The notes below the pieces were generated by a model that saw only the letters and a program-made list of their open reading frames with translations, made no database searches and was not told the origin of the DNA. Both the position numbers and the translations under genes were made by a program. DNA of 62,675 bases from Hallerella porci (GTDB lineage Bacteria > Fibrobacterota > Fibrobacteria > Fibrobacterales > Fibrobacteraceae): the NCBI RefSeq assembly GCF_003148885.1, contig NZ_QGHD01000012.1, positions 1-62,675 on the forward strand, read 5' to 3'. Each line of letters starts with the position of its first letter. The stretch's first letter is position 1. Positions 36,798 through 45,997 of the stretch are shown here, in pieces.

Positions 36798-37234
36798 TTT
36801 TTGCCTCTAGATTTTTGAATCCTCACCGCAGAAAATAGAAACCTTTTCCGCGTCATGGCAAGGTGAACTCAGTTATCAGTTCTTAGTCCTTAGTTCTCTG
36901 TTCCGACTCCTAACCGCTAACTTGTTTCAGGGATACTTCAATTATGGAATCGGAAATTCCAAGTTTCAGGAATCCTTGTCGGATGCAGCCGTTTCTCCTA
37001 TGAACTCTAACAACTAATAACTGACAACTAATCACTACCCCCTGACCATGGTTCGACTAGTTCGACAAGCTCACTAACCGACGGTCCCTGAGTTTATCGA
37101 AGGGCACCAACCAAGCAAATCGGACGGGATTTTGCACATAAGTTCGTTTTTTGGGGAAAATTGCAAATTGTAACAAAAAAAAACAGATTGTCGTTATATT
37201 TTACACAATTCAAAACAACTTCAAAGGAGAGAAT
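36798..37234. other. Intergenic spacer with low-information words and a dispersed inverted repeat
   Basis: No gene is visible. It contains clusters of closely related words, such as GTTATCAGTTCTTAGTCCTTAG near 36870 and CTAACAACTAATAACTGAC near 37008, then the inverted repeat at 37061-37101. The last 90 bases are AT-rich and probably hold the promoter of the plus-strand lipoprotein gene; I could not place -35 and -10 boxes with standard spacing. Confidence 0.6.
37061..37101. repeat. TTCGACAAGCTCA ... TGAGTTTATCGAA inverted repeat
   Basis: The left arm TTCGACAAGCTCA (37061-37073) pairs with the right arm TGAGTTTATCGAA (37089-37101), with two mismatches that are tolerable as G-U pairs in RNA. 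It is flanked by GGTCCCTGAG and GAAGGGCACC. This is the form of a dispersed intergenic repeat found in many bacterial genomes. Confidence 0.7.
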
Positions 37235-38833
37235 ATGAAAATCTTCACCTGGAAAAAAGCCGCCGCGGGCGCCGCTCTTTTGAGCCTTTTCGCCTGCGGA
37301 GACGACAGCAGCTCCAGCAGCAAGACCCCGGACATCTTCAGCACGAAGGACGACCTGCCCGAGTGCACCGAGAAAATCGCCGGCGACACCCTCTACGTGG
37401 AAAGCGATTCCGCGGACTACTTTTGCGATGACGGCGAATGGGTAATCGTCGGCGACACGACGGCGACGGACACCACTGCAACAGACTCGCTTTCCAGCTC
37501 TTCCATTGCGGATTCCCTTTTGAGTAGCTCCAGCGTTGAAGTAAGCAGCAGTTCTGCAAACCCCAGAGAGGTCGTCGGGGCATGCCCCGACACCATCACA
37601 GGAAATTCGATTTACGTTGACGGCGATTCACTGGTTTTGGAAAGCTATGAACAATTCGACTATTCGGCATATATCGGCAACGCCATCCTATTGGATCCAA
37701 ACTATCTATCCTTTTTGGGGGAGCTTTCTATGACAAATACCATACTAGGCAATACCACATTGCTTTGCTCCGTAGAAACGGAGGATTCGCTGATGTGCCC
37801 CATGGCAAGAAAAGGCGGACATTTTTCTGCAAACTTCGACTCCGCCAAGGCCTATGGTCCATGGTTGAACCTGCGCCTAAAGATGCTGAACACCTCGGAA
37901 AACAAAAAGGAAATTTTACTTTACGCAGAAAGCAGGGAGCTTTGCGCGATGGGCTCTGTGAATCTGTATGGCTGTCTGGGAAAAAACGGCAACGATGTGA
38001 ATGCTGTCTTAGAATATGCCCAAGCCACAGACGAGTTACGGCTGGATTTTGGCTTTAACGGAGCCGCCAAATACAGTACGGATTCGGCGGCAGCCCTTAA
38101 AATCACTCTGGCCAATATAGAATCCGCCATTAGCGACGGCGATTTCACCAAGGTAGCCGCACTGACCGGGCTCAAGGCCTCGGATCCCTATATGGATTTA
38201 CTTAAAATCGCTTCTGTAGATAGCTATGTCAATAGCGATCGCAGTTTCGGCGCCAGATTTACCGTCTCGGGTTATTCGAACCGCTCCATGATGGAATCCC
38301 TCATCTCTTCCGACTGCAAGGATATCGACAATCACTGGATTACCAAAATCCCGCTGGACCTTTCGGCGGTCAGCAGCTCGAGCGCCAAATCTTCGAGCAG
38401 CAGCGCGCAGTCCTCGTCCTCTGTTTCCAGTTCCAGCGTCGCTTCGAGCAGCTCTGCGGAGTCCAGCTCTTCGGCGGAATCCTCCAGCAGCGAGTCTTCA
38501 AGCTCTTCCGTGCCGACTGTTTTCAACGACGAGAACCTGGACTTTTTGGCGAGCCATGCCACCTTTACGGAAGACGCTGACGTTTCTAACACCGACTCCA
38601 CCGTGTGGACAGCAAACACGAAATTCTCATCAAGCGATACGAAAGGCATAACGCTTTTTTCAAAATCCTTATCTAACGCATTGCAAAATAAAGGCTATGA
38701 ACAGTTAACTACTACTAATTACGCTCTGGTAAAAGACAGTTTCTCTTATCTTGTAACAATTACGGCAACCCCCTTGACAACCACCACCATGATCGTCAAG
38801 ATTACCGCCACAAAAAAAGAAAGCGAGTTGTAA
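37235..38833 (+). CDS. Serine-rich Fibrobacter-type lipoprotein of unknown function
   Basis: Lipobox LLSLFAC at Cys21, then GDDSSSSS. The remainder alternates structured parts (a Cys-containing N-terminal segment LPECTEKIAGDTLYVESD; a central domain with several Cys pairs; a C-terminal domain starting TVFNDENLDFLASHA) with poly-Ser linkers (about 115-135 and 385-425) typical of Fibrobacter surface proteins. 532 residues. ATG 37235 has AGGAGA four bases upstream. Codons favour C/G third positions (GCC, GAC, AGC, TTC) more than the neighbouring accessory genes, which prefer A/T; recent transfer or a high-expression bias are both possible. Function unknown. Confidence 0.85.
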   Translation: MKIFTWKKAAAGAALLSLFACGDDSSSSSKTPDIFSTKDDLPECTEKIAGDTLYVESDSADYFCDDGEWVIVGDTTATDTTATDSLSSSSIADSLLSSSSVEVSSSSANPREVVGACPDTITGNSIYVDGDSLVLESYEQFDYSAYIGNAILLDPNYLSFLGELSMTNTILGNTTLLCSVETEDSLMCPMARKGGHFSANFDSAKAYGPWLNLRLKMLNTSENKKEILLYAESRELCAMGSVNLYGCLGKNGNDVNAVLEYAQATDELRLDFGFNGAAKYSTDSAAALKITLANIESAISDGDFTKVAALTGLKASDPYMDLLKIASVDSYVNSDRSFGARFTVSGYSNRSMMESLISSDCKDIDNHWITKIPLDLSAVSSSSAKSSSSSAQSSSSVSSSSVASSSSAESSSSAESSSSESSSSSVPTVFNDENLDFLASHATFTEDADVSNTDSTVWTANTKFSSSDTKGITLFSKSLSNALQNKGYEQLTTTNYALVKDSFSYLVTITATPLTTTTMIVKITATKKESEL

Positions 38834-38854
38834 CGGAATTTCCCTCGAAATTTC

Positions 38855-38887
38855 AAAAGCTGCCCGAATTTTCGGGCGGCTTTTTTT
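38855..38887 (+). terminator. Terminator after the serine-rich lipoprotein gene
   Basis: Stem AAAAGC-GCCCGAA / TTCGGGC-GCTTTT with one T/G mismatch, followed by seven T. The A-run on its left also makes it usable for lon on the minus strand. Confidence 0.85.
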
Positions 38888-39014
38888 CGTCAAAGATCGC
38901 CGCGTCGGGTGCTTTGCGTCCTCCTCGCGATGACGACGAAGAGTGTTCAATTATTAGTTATCAGTTCTAACTCCCAACTCTTAACTCCCAAGCGTCCCGA
39001 AATCGGCGTTGCCG

Positions 39015-41411
39015 CTAATCCTTTTTCGCTTTCGCCGCCGTCTTCTTTTTCGCCTGCGGGAAAAGAATCGCAATCAATTCGTCGATGTGTTCTTTCGTGT
39101 GGATTTTCAATCCTTTCTTTGCCGGTGCAGGCAATTCGACCACATCTTTCTCGTTCTGCGTGGGAAGATAGAGCGTTTTGACGCCCGCATCCAGAGCGGC
39201 GAGTGCTTTTTCGTTCAGCCCGCCAATCGGCAGCAAATCGCCCGAAAGACTGACTTCACCGGTAAAGGCGATGTCCGGCGAAACCGGAGTCCGGGTAAAC
39301 GCCGAAAGAAGCGAGAGCGTGAGAGCAATTCCCGCCGACGGGCCGTCCTTGGGAACAGCGCCTTCGGGAACGTGAATGTGAATATCCGTTTTGCGGACTA
39401 TCGCCGGATCCACGCCGAATCGCTGCAATCTTTCGCGGACAAGGCTGAGCGCAATTTGCGCCGATTCTTTCATCACATCGCCGAGTTTTCCGGTGAGCAG
39501 CAAATGCCCGCGTCCCGAAAGCAGCTTGGTTTCAATCAAAAGGATTTCGCCGCCGACAGAAGTCCACGCCAATCCCGTGATGACACCGCAATGTCCCGGT
39601 TTCGGCAAGCGGTTTCCCATAAAGCGAGGAACGCCCAGATATTTTTCGACGAGCTTCGGCGTCAATTTCAACTTGCCCGATTTTCCCATCAAGGTTTCTT
39701 TGACCCTTTTGCGGACAATCGTTTCGATTTGACGTTCGAGTTCGCGGACGCCCGCTTCGCGGGTATATTCTTTCAAAATCGTCTGAATCGATTCGTCGTT
39801 AAAAACAATTGTTTCGGAATCGGTAACGCCGCAATTTTTTAACACGCGCGGGACCAAATAATCTTTCGCAATCGAGAGTTTTTCATGCGGATAATAGCCG
39901 GGGAGACGCACCACTTCCATGCGGTCTTCGAGAGCAGCGGGAATTGTTTCTTCGGAATTTGCCGTCGCGATAAACAGCACTTTCGAGAAATCAAATCCCA
40001 CTTCCATAAAGTGATCCGTAAAATCAGAATTGAGTTCCGGATCCAAAATTTCGAGCATCGCACTCGCCGGATCGCCGCGGTAATCATTTCCCATTTTATC
40101 GATTTCATCTAAGAGAATCACGGGATTCATGCATTTCGCATGACGCAGCGCTTGAATAAAACGTCCGGGCATTGAACCGATATAAGTCCGACGATGACCG
40201 CGAATTTCCGCTTCATCGCGCACGCCGCCGAGAGTCACGCGGGCGTAATTTCGTCCGAGAGATTCTGCGATCGAACGCACAAGAGTCGTCTTGCCAACTC
40301 CCGGAGGACCGACTAAACAAATAATCGGCGCTTTATTTTCGGCATTCGTCTGCTTTAAAACGGCGATGTATTCCAAAATGCGATCTTTGACTTTGTCCAA
40401 GCCAAAATGATCCGCATCCAATTTCTTTTTGACTTTTTTCAAGTCAAGTGCCGTATCCGTGTAAACGCCGAAAGGCATCGCCAAAAACCAGTCGATGAAA
40501 TTTCGCGAAACCGCATATTCGGGACTCGCCGGCTGCATTAAACGCATCCGACCAAATTCTTCGTCGAGTTTTTCTTGAATCGCTTTCGAGAAATGCTTCG
40601 CTTTGACTTTCTGAACGAGCTTTTCCACTTCATCGGTATCGCCGTCCGAAAGTTCATTTTGCAGCATCCGAATTTGTTCACCGATGAACCAATCCTTTTG
40701 ATTCTGCTGCATTTTTTGTTGCACATCATCGCGGACGTGTTCAACAACGCCTTCAACGTCGAGCGCCGCTTGCAAATAAGCATTCACCCGTTTGCAAAAT
40801 TCGTCTAACGATTTTTCTTCTAAAACTTGCTGCTTTTGTTGCGCCGAGACGCGGATGTACGGCAACATCGCAAGATACTTAGAGAACACATCTTTTTTCG
40901 ATTCAATTTCGCTCAAAATTTCTACTGAAATATTTTGCGCATTGACATATTGTTCAAAAAGATGAACGCCTTCTGTGGAAACCAATTTCAACAGAGAACG
41001 ATCCACCGAATCATACGAGCGCAGCAAAATTTTTGCCGACAAATAATTTTGATCTTTTAAAAGTTCCGTATTGATTAAATCGACGATGACAACGCCTTCG
41101 ACAAGAACGCGCCAACATCCATTCGGCATCGGCATCACCGATTGCACATGAGCGAGCACGCCGACTTTCGGCAAATCTTCCGGTTCCACCGATTCTTTAT
41201 CCGGATCCTTCTGCAAAGCGAGTAAAAGCAAATCGTGATAAAGATGCGAAGCTTTGAGCGCATTTTGCGAAGCTTCTCTTCCCACGAGAATGCGAGTAGA
41301 AGATCCCGGAGTGACAAGCGCATCGCGCAATGCCAGCAGCGGAAAATCGTGACTCAAATCTAATGCAATTGTTTCCAGTAAATTTTCAGTTTCAGAATTT
41401 GATTTTTTCAA
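39015..41411 (-). CDS. lon: Lon ATP-dependent protease
   Basis: Degrades misfolded and regulatory proteins in the cytosol. 798 residues: an N-terminal LON substrate domain (about 20-215), a coiled coil, an AAA+ module (Walker A GPPGVGKTT, Walker B ILLDEIDKM, sensor ATANSEETIPAALEDRMEVV), and a C-terminal serine-lysine protease domain with catalytic Ser in PKDGPSAGIAL and Lys in GGLNEKALAA. Ends in a Lys/Ala-rich tail. Last gene of tig-clpP-clpX-lon, 24 bases after clpX. Confidence 0.98.
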   Translation of the reverse strand: MKKSNSETENLLETIALDLSHDFPLLALRDALVTPGSSTRILVGREASQNALKASHLYHDLLLLALQKDPDKESVEPEDLPKVGVLAHVQSVMPMPNGCWRVLVEGVVIVDLINTELLKDQNYLSAKILLRSYDSVDRSLLKLVSTEGVHLFEQYVNAQNISVEILSEIESKKDVFSKYLAMLPYIRVSAQQKQQVLEEKSLDEFCKRVNAYLQAALDVEGVVEHVRDDVQQKMQQNQKDWFIGEQIRMLQNELSDGDTDEVEKLVQKVKAKHFSKAIQEKLDEEFGRMRLMQPASPEYAVSRNFIDWFLAMPFGVYTDTALDLKKVKKKLDADHFGLDKVKDRILEYIAVLKQTNAENKAPIICLVGPPGVGKTTLVRSIAESLGRNYARVTLGGVRDEAEIRGHRRTYIGSMPGRFIQALRHAKCMNPVILLDEIDKMGNDYRGDPASAMLEILDPELNSDFTDHFMEVGFDFSKVLFIATANSEETIPAALEDRMEVVRLPGYYPHEKLSIAKDYLVPRVLKNCGVTDSETIVFNDESIQTILKEYTREAGVRELERQIETIVRKRVKETLMGKSGKLKLTPKLVEKYLGVPRFMGNRLPKPGHCGVITGLAWTSVGGEILLIETKLLSGRGHLLLTGKLGDVMKESAQIALSLVRERLQRFGVDPAIVRKTDIHIHVPEGAVPKDGPSAGIALTLSLLSAFTRTPVSPDIAFTGEVSLSGDLLPIGGLNEKALAALDAGVKTLYLPTQNEKDVVELPAPAKKGLKIHTKEHIDELIAILFPQAKKKTAAKAKKD

Positions 41412-41435
41412 ACTGTTTTCCCTTCCCCAGGCGAT

Positions 41436-42689
41436 TTATTTCTTATCGCCCTGAGACAGCGCTTTTTTCACCAAATCAGCATCGACTACAAGCTTTTTCG
41501 TCTTGGATCCCGGCAATTCATACATCGCCTTTTGAAGGGTGCGTTCGACCACAGAACGGAGCCCGCGAGCGCCGGTTTTGCGTTCCATTGTAAACGAAAC
41601 AATTTCTGCAATTCCATCATCGGTAAAGGACAAATCGATATCGTCCATTTTGAAAAGCTTCGTGTACTGTTTGGTAATTGCGTTTTTCGGTTCTGTTAAA
41701 ATGCGTTTCAGCGCATCGGCGTCTAATTCTTCGAGAGATACGACAATCGGCAAACGCCCGACCAATTCGGGAATTAAACCGAAATGAATCAAATCGTCCG
41801 GTTCCAAAAGTTTAAACAAACTCGAAAGCGAGTTATCCTTTTCCGAACGGATGTCTGCGCCAAAGCCCATGCCGCCTTGATTCACGCGATGTGCAATAAT
41901 TTTATCCAATGTTTCAAATGCACCGCCGCAAATAAAAAGAATATTCCGCGTGTTGATTTGAACTAAACTTTGTTCAGGATGTTTGCGTCCACCTTTGGGC
42001 GGAACTTGCGCAGTCGTCCCTTCCAAAATTTTAAGAAGACCTTGTTGCACGCCTTCACCCGAAACATCACGTGTGATCGAAGGATTGGCAGTTTTACGGG
42101 CAATTTTATCAATTTCATCGATAAAGATAATGCCGCGTTCTGCACGCGCAACGTCATAATCAGCAGCCTGTAAAAGGCGCACTAAAATATTTTCAACATC
42201 TTCGCCCACATAACCGGCTTCGGTAAGCACAGTCGCATCGGCGATAGAAAATGGCACATTCAAAAAGCGAGCGAGGGTCTGCGCCAAAAGAGTCTTTCCA
42301 CTTCCGGTCGGTCCGACCAAAAGCAAATTTGACTTTTCGACTTCGACGTCATCTTTTTCTTTGCCCGCATTGGCGTCTTTATAACGAAGACGCTTATAAT
42401 GATTGTAAACGGCAACGGACAATGCGATTTTTGCATCGTCTTGTCCGATGACGAAATCGTCCAAATGCGCCTTTAACTCTTTCGGAGTCGGAAGCGGTGT
42501 ATTGTCCGCTTCGACTGTTGTCTTCGAAGCTTCTTTTGCCAAATCATCGAGCAAAAGATTATAGCAAGCCGTAACGCAGTCATTGCAAATGTGGACATTT
42601 GCGCCCGAAATCATTTTGGCAACGCGTTCTGCCGGCTTTCCGCAAAAACTACAGGTGATTTGGGTATGATTCCTTCCGTTCTTATACAT
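41436..42689 (-). CDS. clpX: ClpX unfoldase subunit
   Basis: AAA+ unfoldase that feeds tagged substrates to ClpP. 417 residues: an N-terminal C4 zinc-binding domain (CSFCGKP ... CNDCVTAC), Walker [16 protein letters not shown], Walker [10 protein letters not shown], an IGF-type loop region, and arginine-finger and sensor-2 blocks ([17 protein letters not shown]). Eleven bases after clpP, so co-translated. Confidence 0.98.
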   Translation of the reverse strand: MYKNGRNHTQITCSFCGKPAERVAKMISGANVHICNDCVTACYNLLLDDLAKEASKTTVEADNTPLPTPKELKAHLDDFVIGQDDAKIALSVAVYNHYKRLRYKDANAGKEKDDVEVEKSNLLLVGPTGSGKTLLAQTLARFLNVPFSIADATVLTEAGYVGEDVENILVRLLQAADYDVARAERGIIFIDEIDKIARKTANPSITRDVSGEGVQQGLLKILEGTTAQVPPKGGRKHPEQSLVQINTRNILFICGGAFETLDKIIAHRVNQGGMGFGADIRSEKDNSLSSLFKLLEPDDLIHFGLIPELVGRLPIVVSLEELDADALKRILTEPKNAITKQYTKLFKMDDIDLSFTDDGIAEIVSFTMERKTGARGLRSVVERTLQKAMYELPGSKTKKLVVDADLVKKALSQGDKK

Positions 42690-42700
42690 GGAAACAGCCC

Positions 42701-43303
42701 TTAAGCTTTAATGTCCGGAACAGCCTTGTGCGGCTTGAAAATTTCGTCGATAACGCCGAATTCCAAAGCTTCTTCTGCAGTGAGGAAAAAGTCGCGTTCT
42801 GTTTTTTCGCGAACTTCTTCAATCGAACGACCAGAATGCTCTGCGATAATTTTCGTGAGCATTTCACGTGTGCGCACAAGTTCTTTGGCGTGCACTTGAA
42901 TATCTGTCGATTGTCCAGTCACTGCTCCCGACGGCTGATGCAACATAATGCGAGAATGCGGAAGCGCATAGCGTTTTCCTTTCGTTCCAGCAGCGAGAAG
43001 AATCGCCGCCATCGAAATGCTATCGCCAACGCAAATCGTCGCCACATTCGGACGAATGTGCTGCATCGTGTCGTAGATGGCAAGACCCGCCGAGACATAA
43101 CCGCCCGGGCTGTTGATGTATAATGTAATGTCCTTCTCGGGATTCTCATATTCCAAGAAGATCATTTGAGCCATGACGTTATTCGCCACTTCATCGTTAA
43201 TCGGCGTTCCCAAGAAAATGATACGTTCTTTGAGAAGACGAGAATAGATGTCGTAAGCGCGTTCACCGTGGCCGGTGTTTTCAATGATAGTTGGAATGAC
43301 CAT
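42701..43303 (-). CDS. clpP: ClpP protease subunit
   Basis: Forms the double-ring serine peptidase that works with ClpX. The 200-residue sequence from ATG 43303 (GGGAGA upstream) begins MVIPTIIE and has catalytic Ser97 in [10 protein letters not shown], His122 in IMLHQP and the Asp block [19 protein letters not shown]. The oxyanion-loop context GDSISMA differs from the more common GQAASMG but keeps the Ser-Met. Upstream residues in the longer frame are non-homologous, so the shorter start is correct. 19 bases after tig. Confidence 0.96.
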   Translation of the reverse strand: MVIPTIIENTGHGERAYDIYSRLLKERIIFLGTPINDEVANNVMAQMIFLEYENPEKDITLYINSPGGYVSAGLAIYDTMQHIRPNVATICVGDSISMAAILLAAGTKGKRYALPHSRIMLHQPSGAVTGQSTDIQVHAKELVRTREMLTKIIAEHSGRSIEEVREKTERDFFLTAEEALEFGVIDEIFKPHKAVPDIKA

Positions 43304-43322
43304 GAGTTCTCCCGAAAAAAAC

Positions 43323-44579
43323 TTACTTGGATTCTTCTGCTGCCGGCTTGATTCCGACGATAAAGTCAGAAGCTTGTTCGACTCGAAGTTCGTCGCGCAA
43401 AGAATTGATACGGCCCGACTGGCGGAGGTGGTCTTTGAGAGTCTTCGCATCTACGCCATACATCGCAGCCATACCTTCGATGCGTTCGTCCACCAAAGCC
43501 TGCGACGGTTTGAGTTTTTCCTTATTCGCAACGAATTCCAAGATGAAATGCTTCTTGATTTCGCGAATTGCTTCCGGTTCCAAAGACTTCAACTGCTCTT
43601 CGGTCGGTTCCACTTCTTCGTTCGAGCCCGAATTGCGCTGGAGAGTATACTTGATGAGATCAACAACGCGGGAATGTGCGACGTCAAACGGATTCGTTTC
43701 GATCAATTTATCAATCGCTTCGTTCACCGCTTTCGCCTTTGCAGCGCCCTTCTTGTTGTTCAAAATGCTCTGTTGGAGATTATCCTTCAAATCGGCTTCA
43801 TCTTTCACGCCGAGTTTTTTGAAGAATTCTTCGTCCAATTTCGGAGCGCGGATTTCGCGGACATCGGTCACTTCGACCTTAAAGTCTGCGGTCTTGCCGC
43901 GGTATTGTTCGTCCTTGTGATCTGCCGGGTAAATAAAATGAATGTCTTTCTTGTCGCCCTTCTTCGCACCGGTGAGGCCTTCGTCAAATCCCGGAGAAGC
44001 CGATTCGCCGAGAAGAGAACGGAATTCGCGGTCTTCCGGAATTTCCTTGTTTTCGCCGTCGATTTTCACTTCGATGTAATTGCCGACAACCACGTCGCCC
44101 TTCTTCGCTTCGCGGTCAACGGATTCTGCTGTCGAATACATTTGAAGAACGCGGTCATATTCCGCCTTCACTTCATCTTCGTCGATGACCACATCCGGAA
44201 CGGTAATGCCCAAGTTGTCATAACCCTTGATGTCGATCACCGGATCCACTTCCACGACTGCGGTGAAAGTAATGTCTGCGGTCTTGTCGTCTTTGAAATT
44301 TTCAACCTTGACGCGAGAAACCGGAATAATGTTTGCCGCTTTGAGTTCTTCGCTCAAAGTAGAATTCATCACTTCTTCAATCGCCTCTGCACGAATCGAA
44401 TCGCCAAAGCGAGATTCAATCACGTGGCGAGGAACTGCACCTGCGCGGAATCCCTTCAACTGAATTTCCTTGCGGTATTCGGTCACCTTCTTTTCGAACG
44501 GCTTCTTCAAAGCGTCCTGCGGAATGGCGATGTCAATGTTACGAACCGTAGAGCTGATCTCTTTAATCGTTGCGGACAT
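43323..44579 (-). CDS. tig: Trigger factor chaperone
   Basis: Ribosome-associated peptidyl-prolyl isomerase and chaperone for nascent chains. 418 residues: the N-terminal ribosome-binding domain with its [17 protein letters not shown] signature near residue 45, a central FKBP-type domain (about 150-240), and a helical C-terminal chaperone domain. First protein gene of the tig-clpP-clpX-lon operon; 28 bases downstream of a tRNA-Leu gene on the same strand, so the two are probably co-transcribed. Confidence 0.96.
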   Translation of the reverse strand: MSATIKEISSTVRNIDIAIPQDALKKPFEKKVTEYRKEIQLKGFRAGAVPRHVIESRFGDSIRAEAIEEVMNSTLSEELKAANIIPVSRVKVENFKDDKTADITFTAVVEVDPVIDIKGYDNLGITVPDVVIDEDEVKAEYDRVLQMYSTAESVDREAKKGDVVVGNYIEVKIDGENKEIPEDREFRSLLGESASPGFDEGLTGAKKGDKKDIHFIYPADHKDEQYRGKTADFKVEVTDVREIRAPKLDEEFFKKLGVKDEADLKDNLQQSILNNKKGAAKAKAVNEAIDKLIETNPFDVAHSRVVDLIKYTLQRNSGSNEEVEPTEEQLKSLEPEAIREIKKHFILEFVANKEKLKPSQALVDERIEGMAAMYGVDAKTLKDHLRQSGRINSLRDELRVEQASDFIVGIKPAAEESK

Positions 44580-44607
44580 AGTGTCTCCATGAATAAAACA
44601 TTAAGGA

Positions 44608-44688
44608 TGCGAGGGGTGGGACTTGAACCCACACACTGGAAGTACCAGATCCTAAGTCTGGCGCGTCTACCAATTCCGCCACTCTCGC
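44608..44688 (-). tRNA. tRNA-Leu, anticodon TAG
   Basis: On the minus strand it folds as a class II tRNA: acceptor arm GCGAGAG pairing with CCCTCGC (one A-C mismatch at pair 6), D-arm GTGGCGGAATTGGTAGACGC, anticodon arm CCAGA-CTTAGGA-TCTGG giving anticodon TAG (codon CUA), a variable arm and T-arm GTGGG-TTCAAGT-CCCAC. The 3' CCA is not encoded. It lies directly before tig, a placement common in many bacteria. Confidence 0.95.
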
Positions 44689-44752
44689 GTATTCGGATGC
44701 CAAAAATACAAAAAATCATTCTTTTTGAAAATGAAACAGCTATTTTAATGGC

Positions 44753-45997
44753 GTGTTAAACGCATTCCGAACCATTCGCATTGGAGTTTTCATCTCGGCA
44801 GTCAACCTTCTCATTCAAGGGGTTGCGTTTCTTGTCGGGAATTTTATCGCAAAAAATCTCGGCAATGTTTCTTTTGCTTACTTTGGCATTCTCCAAAGCG
44901 ATTACACCATTTTTACCGCCCTCGCTGACTTTGGCACGGCCACACTTCTTCTCGCATTCTTCGGGAAAAAGGCTTCTAACGGAAGGCTTCTTTTTGCCTC
45001 TTTTCAGCTCCGCTATGTTCTCACATTCGCCTCCATGATTTTGATGATGCTTTTCGCATTATTCTTCCGCAGAAATCATCCCGCTTTCCGCGGCGAATTC
45101 ATTATGGCATTCGGACTTTTATTTCAGCACGCTTTTTTTGATTGGTATTTTGTATGCGGAAAATTTTGGAAAAAATTGCTCGCCGCAAAAATTTTGCACA
45201 CGATTTCTTATTCCGCAGTTATGGCGCTTTCGCTTTTTTATTTTCGCATTCAAAGCGTCGAAGGCATTGCGCTTTCAATGGTCATCGCCGCTCTTCCCGC
45301 TTGGAGTTTCGGCGCAACAGCAGCGCTTCGCCCGCGCGTTTTTCATTTCACCCGCCGCAGTTTTCTCTTCATCCGTTTAATGCTTTCCAAAGCTTTTCCT
45401 TTTGCGCTTTCGAGTCTCGCCAGTTTTTTGTATTTGCCTCTTGGACTTTATGCGATGGATTTTTTTGCGCCCAGAGAACTTCTCGGCGCCTATAATTATG
45501 CGCACAAACTAATCATTTTAGCGAGCGGAATGATGGTGAATTTCATTTCATCTTCTCTCGTTACCAAGCACGAATCAAACGACCAAAACTTGCACATTAA
45601 AGACATTTTCATTTTCACTTTATTCATCGCAATTTGCACTTCGCCATTTTGGATTTTTCCCAAATTCTGTTTGCGTTGGCTTTTCTTCGCCGCTCCCATT
45701 CGAAACGATGAAGTTGCGCTCACATTCGCCGCATTCACCATTTCCGTTCTCGCATTTTCCCTCGTTCTGCAAGCGCTGCGCATGAGTTTTGTTGCAACGA
45801 TGCTCAAAGAAAAACGCTTGTGGACATACGTCACATTCATTTTTATCGGCGGACTTTTAAACGCTTTCGCCGTTTTCGTACTCCCGCATTTCGGAGTTTC
45901 TCCCGAAAAAATTCCGCTTTTAACTTTAACCGGCGATGTTTCGCTCAGCGCAATTCTCTTCTTGTATTTCGCTTTTCACAAGCGCCTTCGGATGTAA
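44753..45997 (+). CDS. Wzx-type polysaccharide flippase
   Basis: Polytopic inner-membrane protein of the MOP/PST family that flips lipid-linked oligosaccharides. 414 residues with about 12 hydrophobic segments; the N-terminus RIGVFISAVNLLIQGVAFLVGNFIA and FGTATLLLAFFGKK resemble Wzx/RfbX. GTG start without a clear Shine-Dalgarno site. It runs opposite to the rest of the polysaccharide genes and its last 72 bases overlap the convergent polymerase gene. Assigned by topology and neighbours. Confidence 0.75.
   Translation: MLNAFRTIRIGVFISAVNLLIQGVAFLVGNFIAKNLGNVSFAYFGILQSDYTIFTALADFGTATLLLAFFGKKASNGRLLFASFQLRYVLTFASMILMMLFALFFRRNHPAFRGEFIMAFGLLFQHAFFDWYFVCGKFWKKLLAAKILHTISYSAVMALSLFYFRIQSVEGIALSMVIAALPAWSFGATAALRPRVFHFTRRSFLFIRLMLSKAFPFALSSLASFLYLPLGLYAMDFFAPRELLGAYNYAHKLIILASGMMVNFISSSLVTKHESNDQNLHIKDIFIFTLFIAICTSPFWIFPKFCLRWLFFAAPIRNDEVALTFAAFTISVLAFSLVLQALRMSFVATMLKEKRLWTYVTFIFIGGLLNAFAVFVLPHFGVSPEKIPLLTLTGDVSLSAILFLYFAFHKRLRM

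Noticed and set aside
37151-37234. Extra 28 residues before the serine-rich lipoprotein
   Set aside because: The AGGAGA site and lipoprotein signal fix the start at 37235.
43275-44759. 494-codon plus-strand frame opposite tig and clpP
   Set aside because: Shadow of two conserved genes; it also reads through the tRNA.
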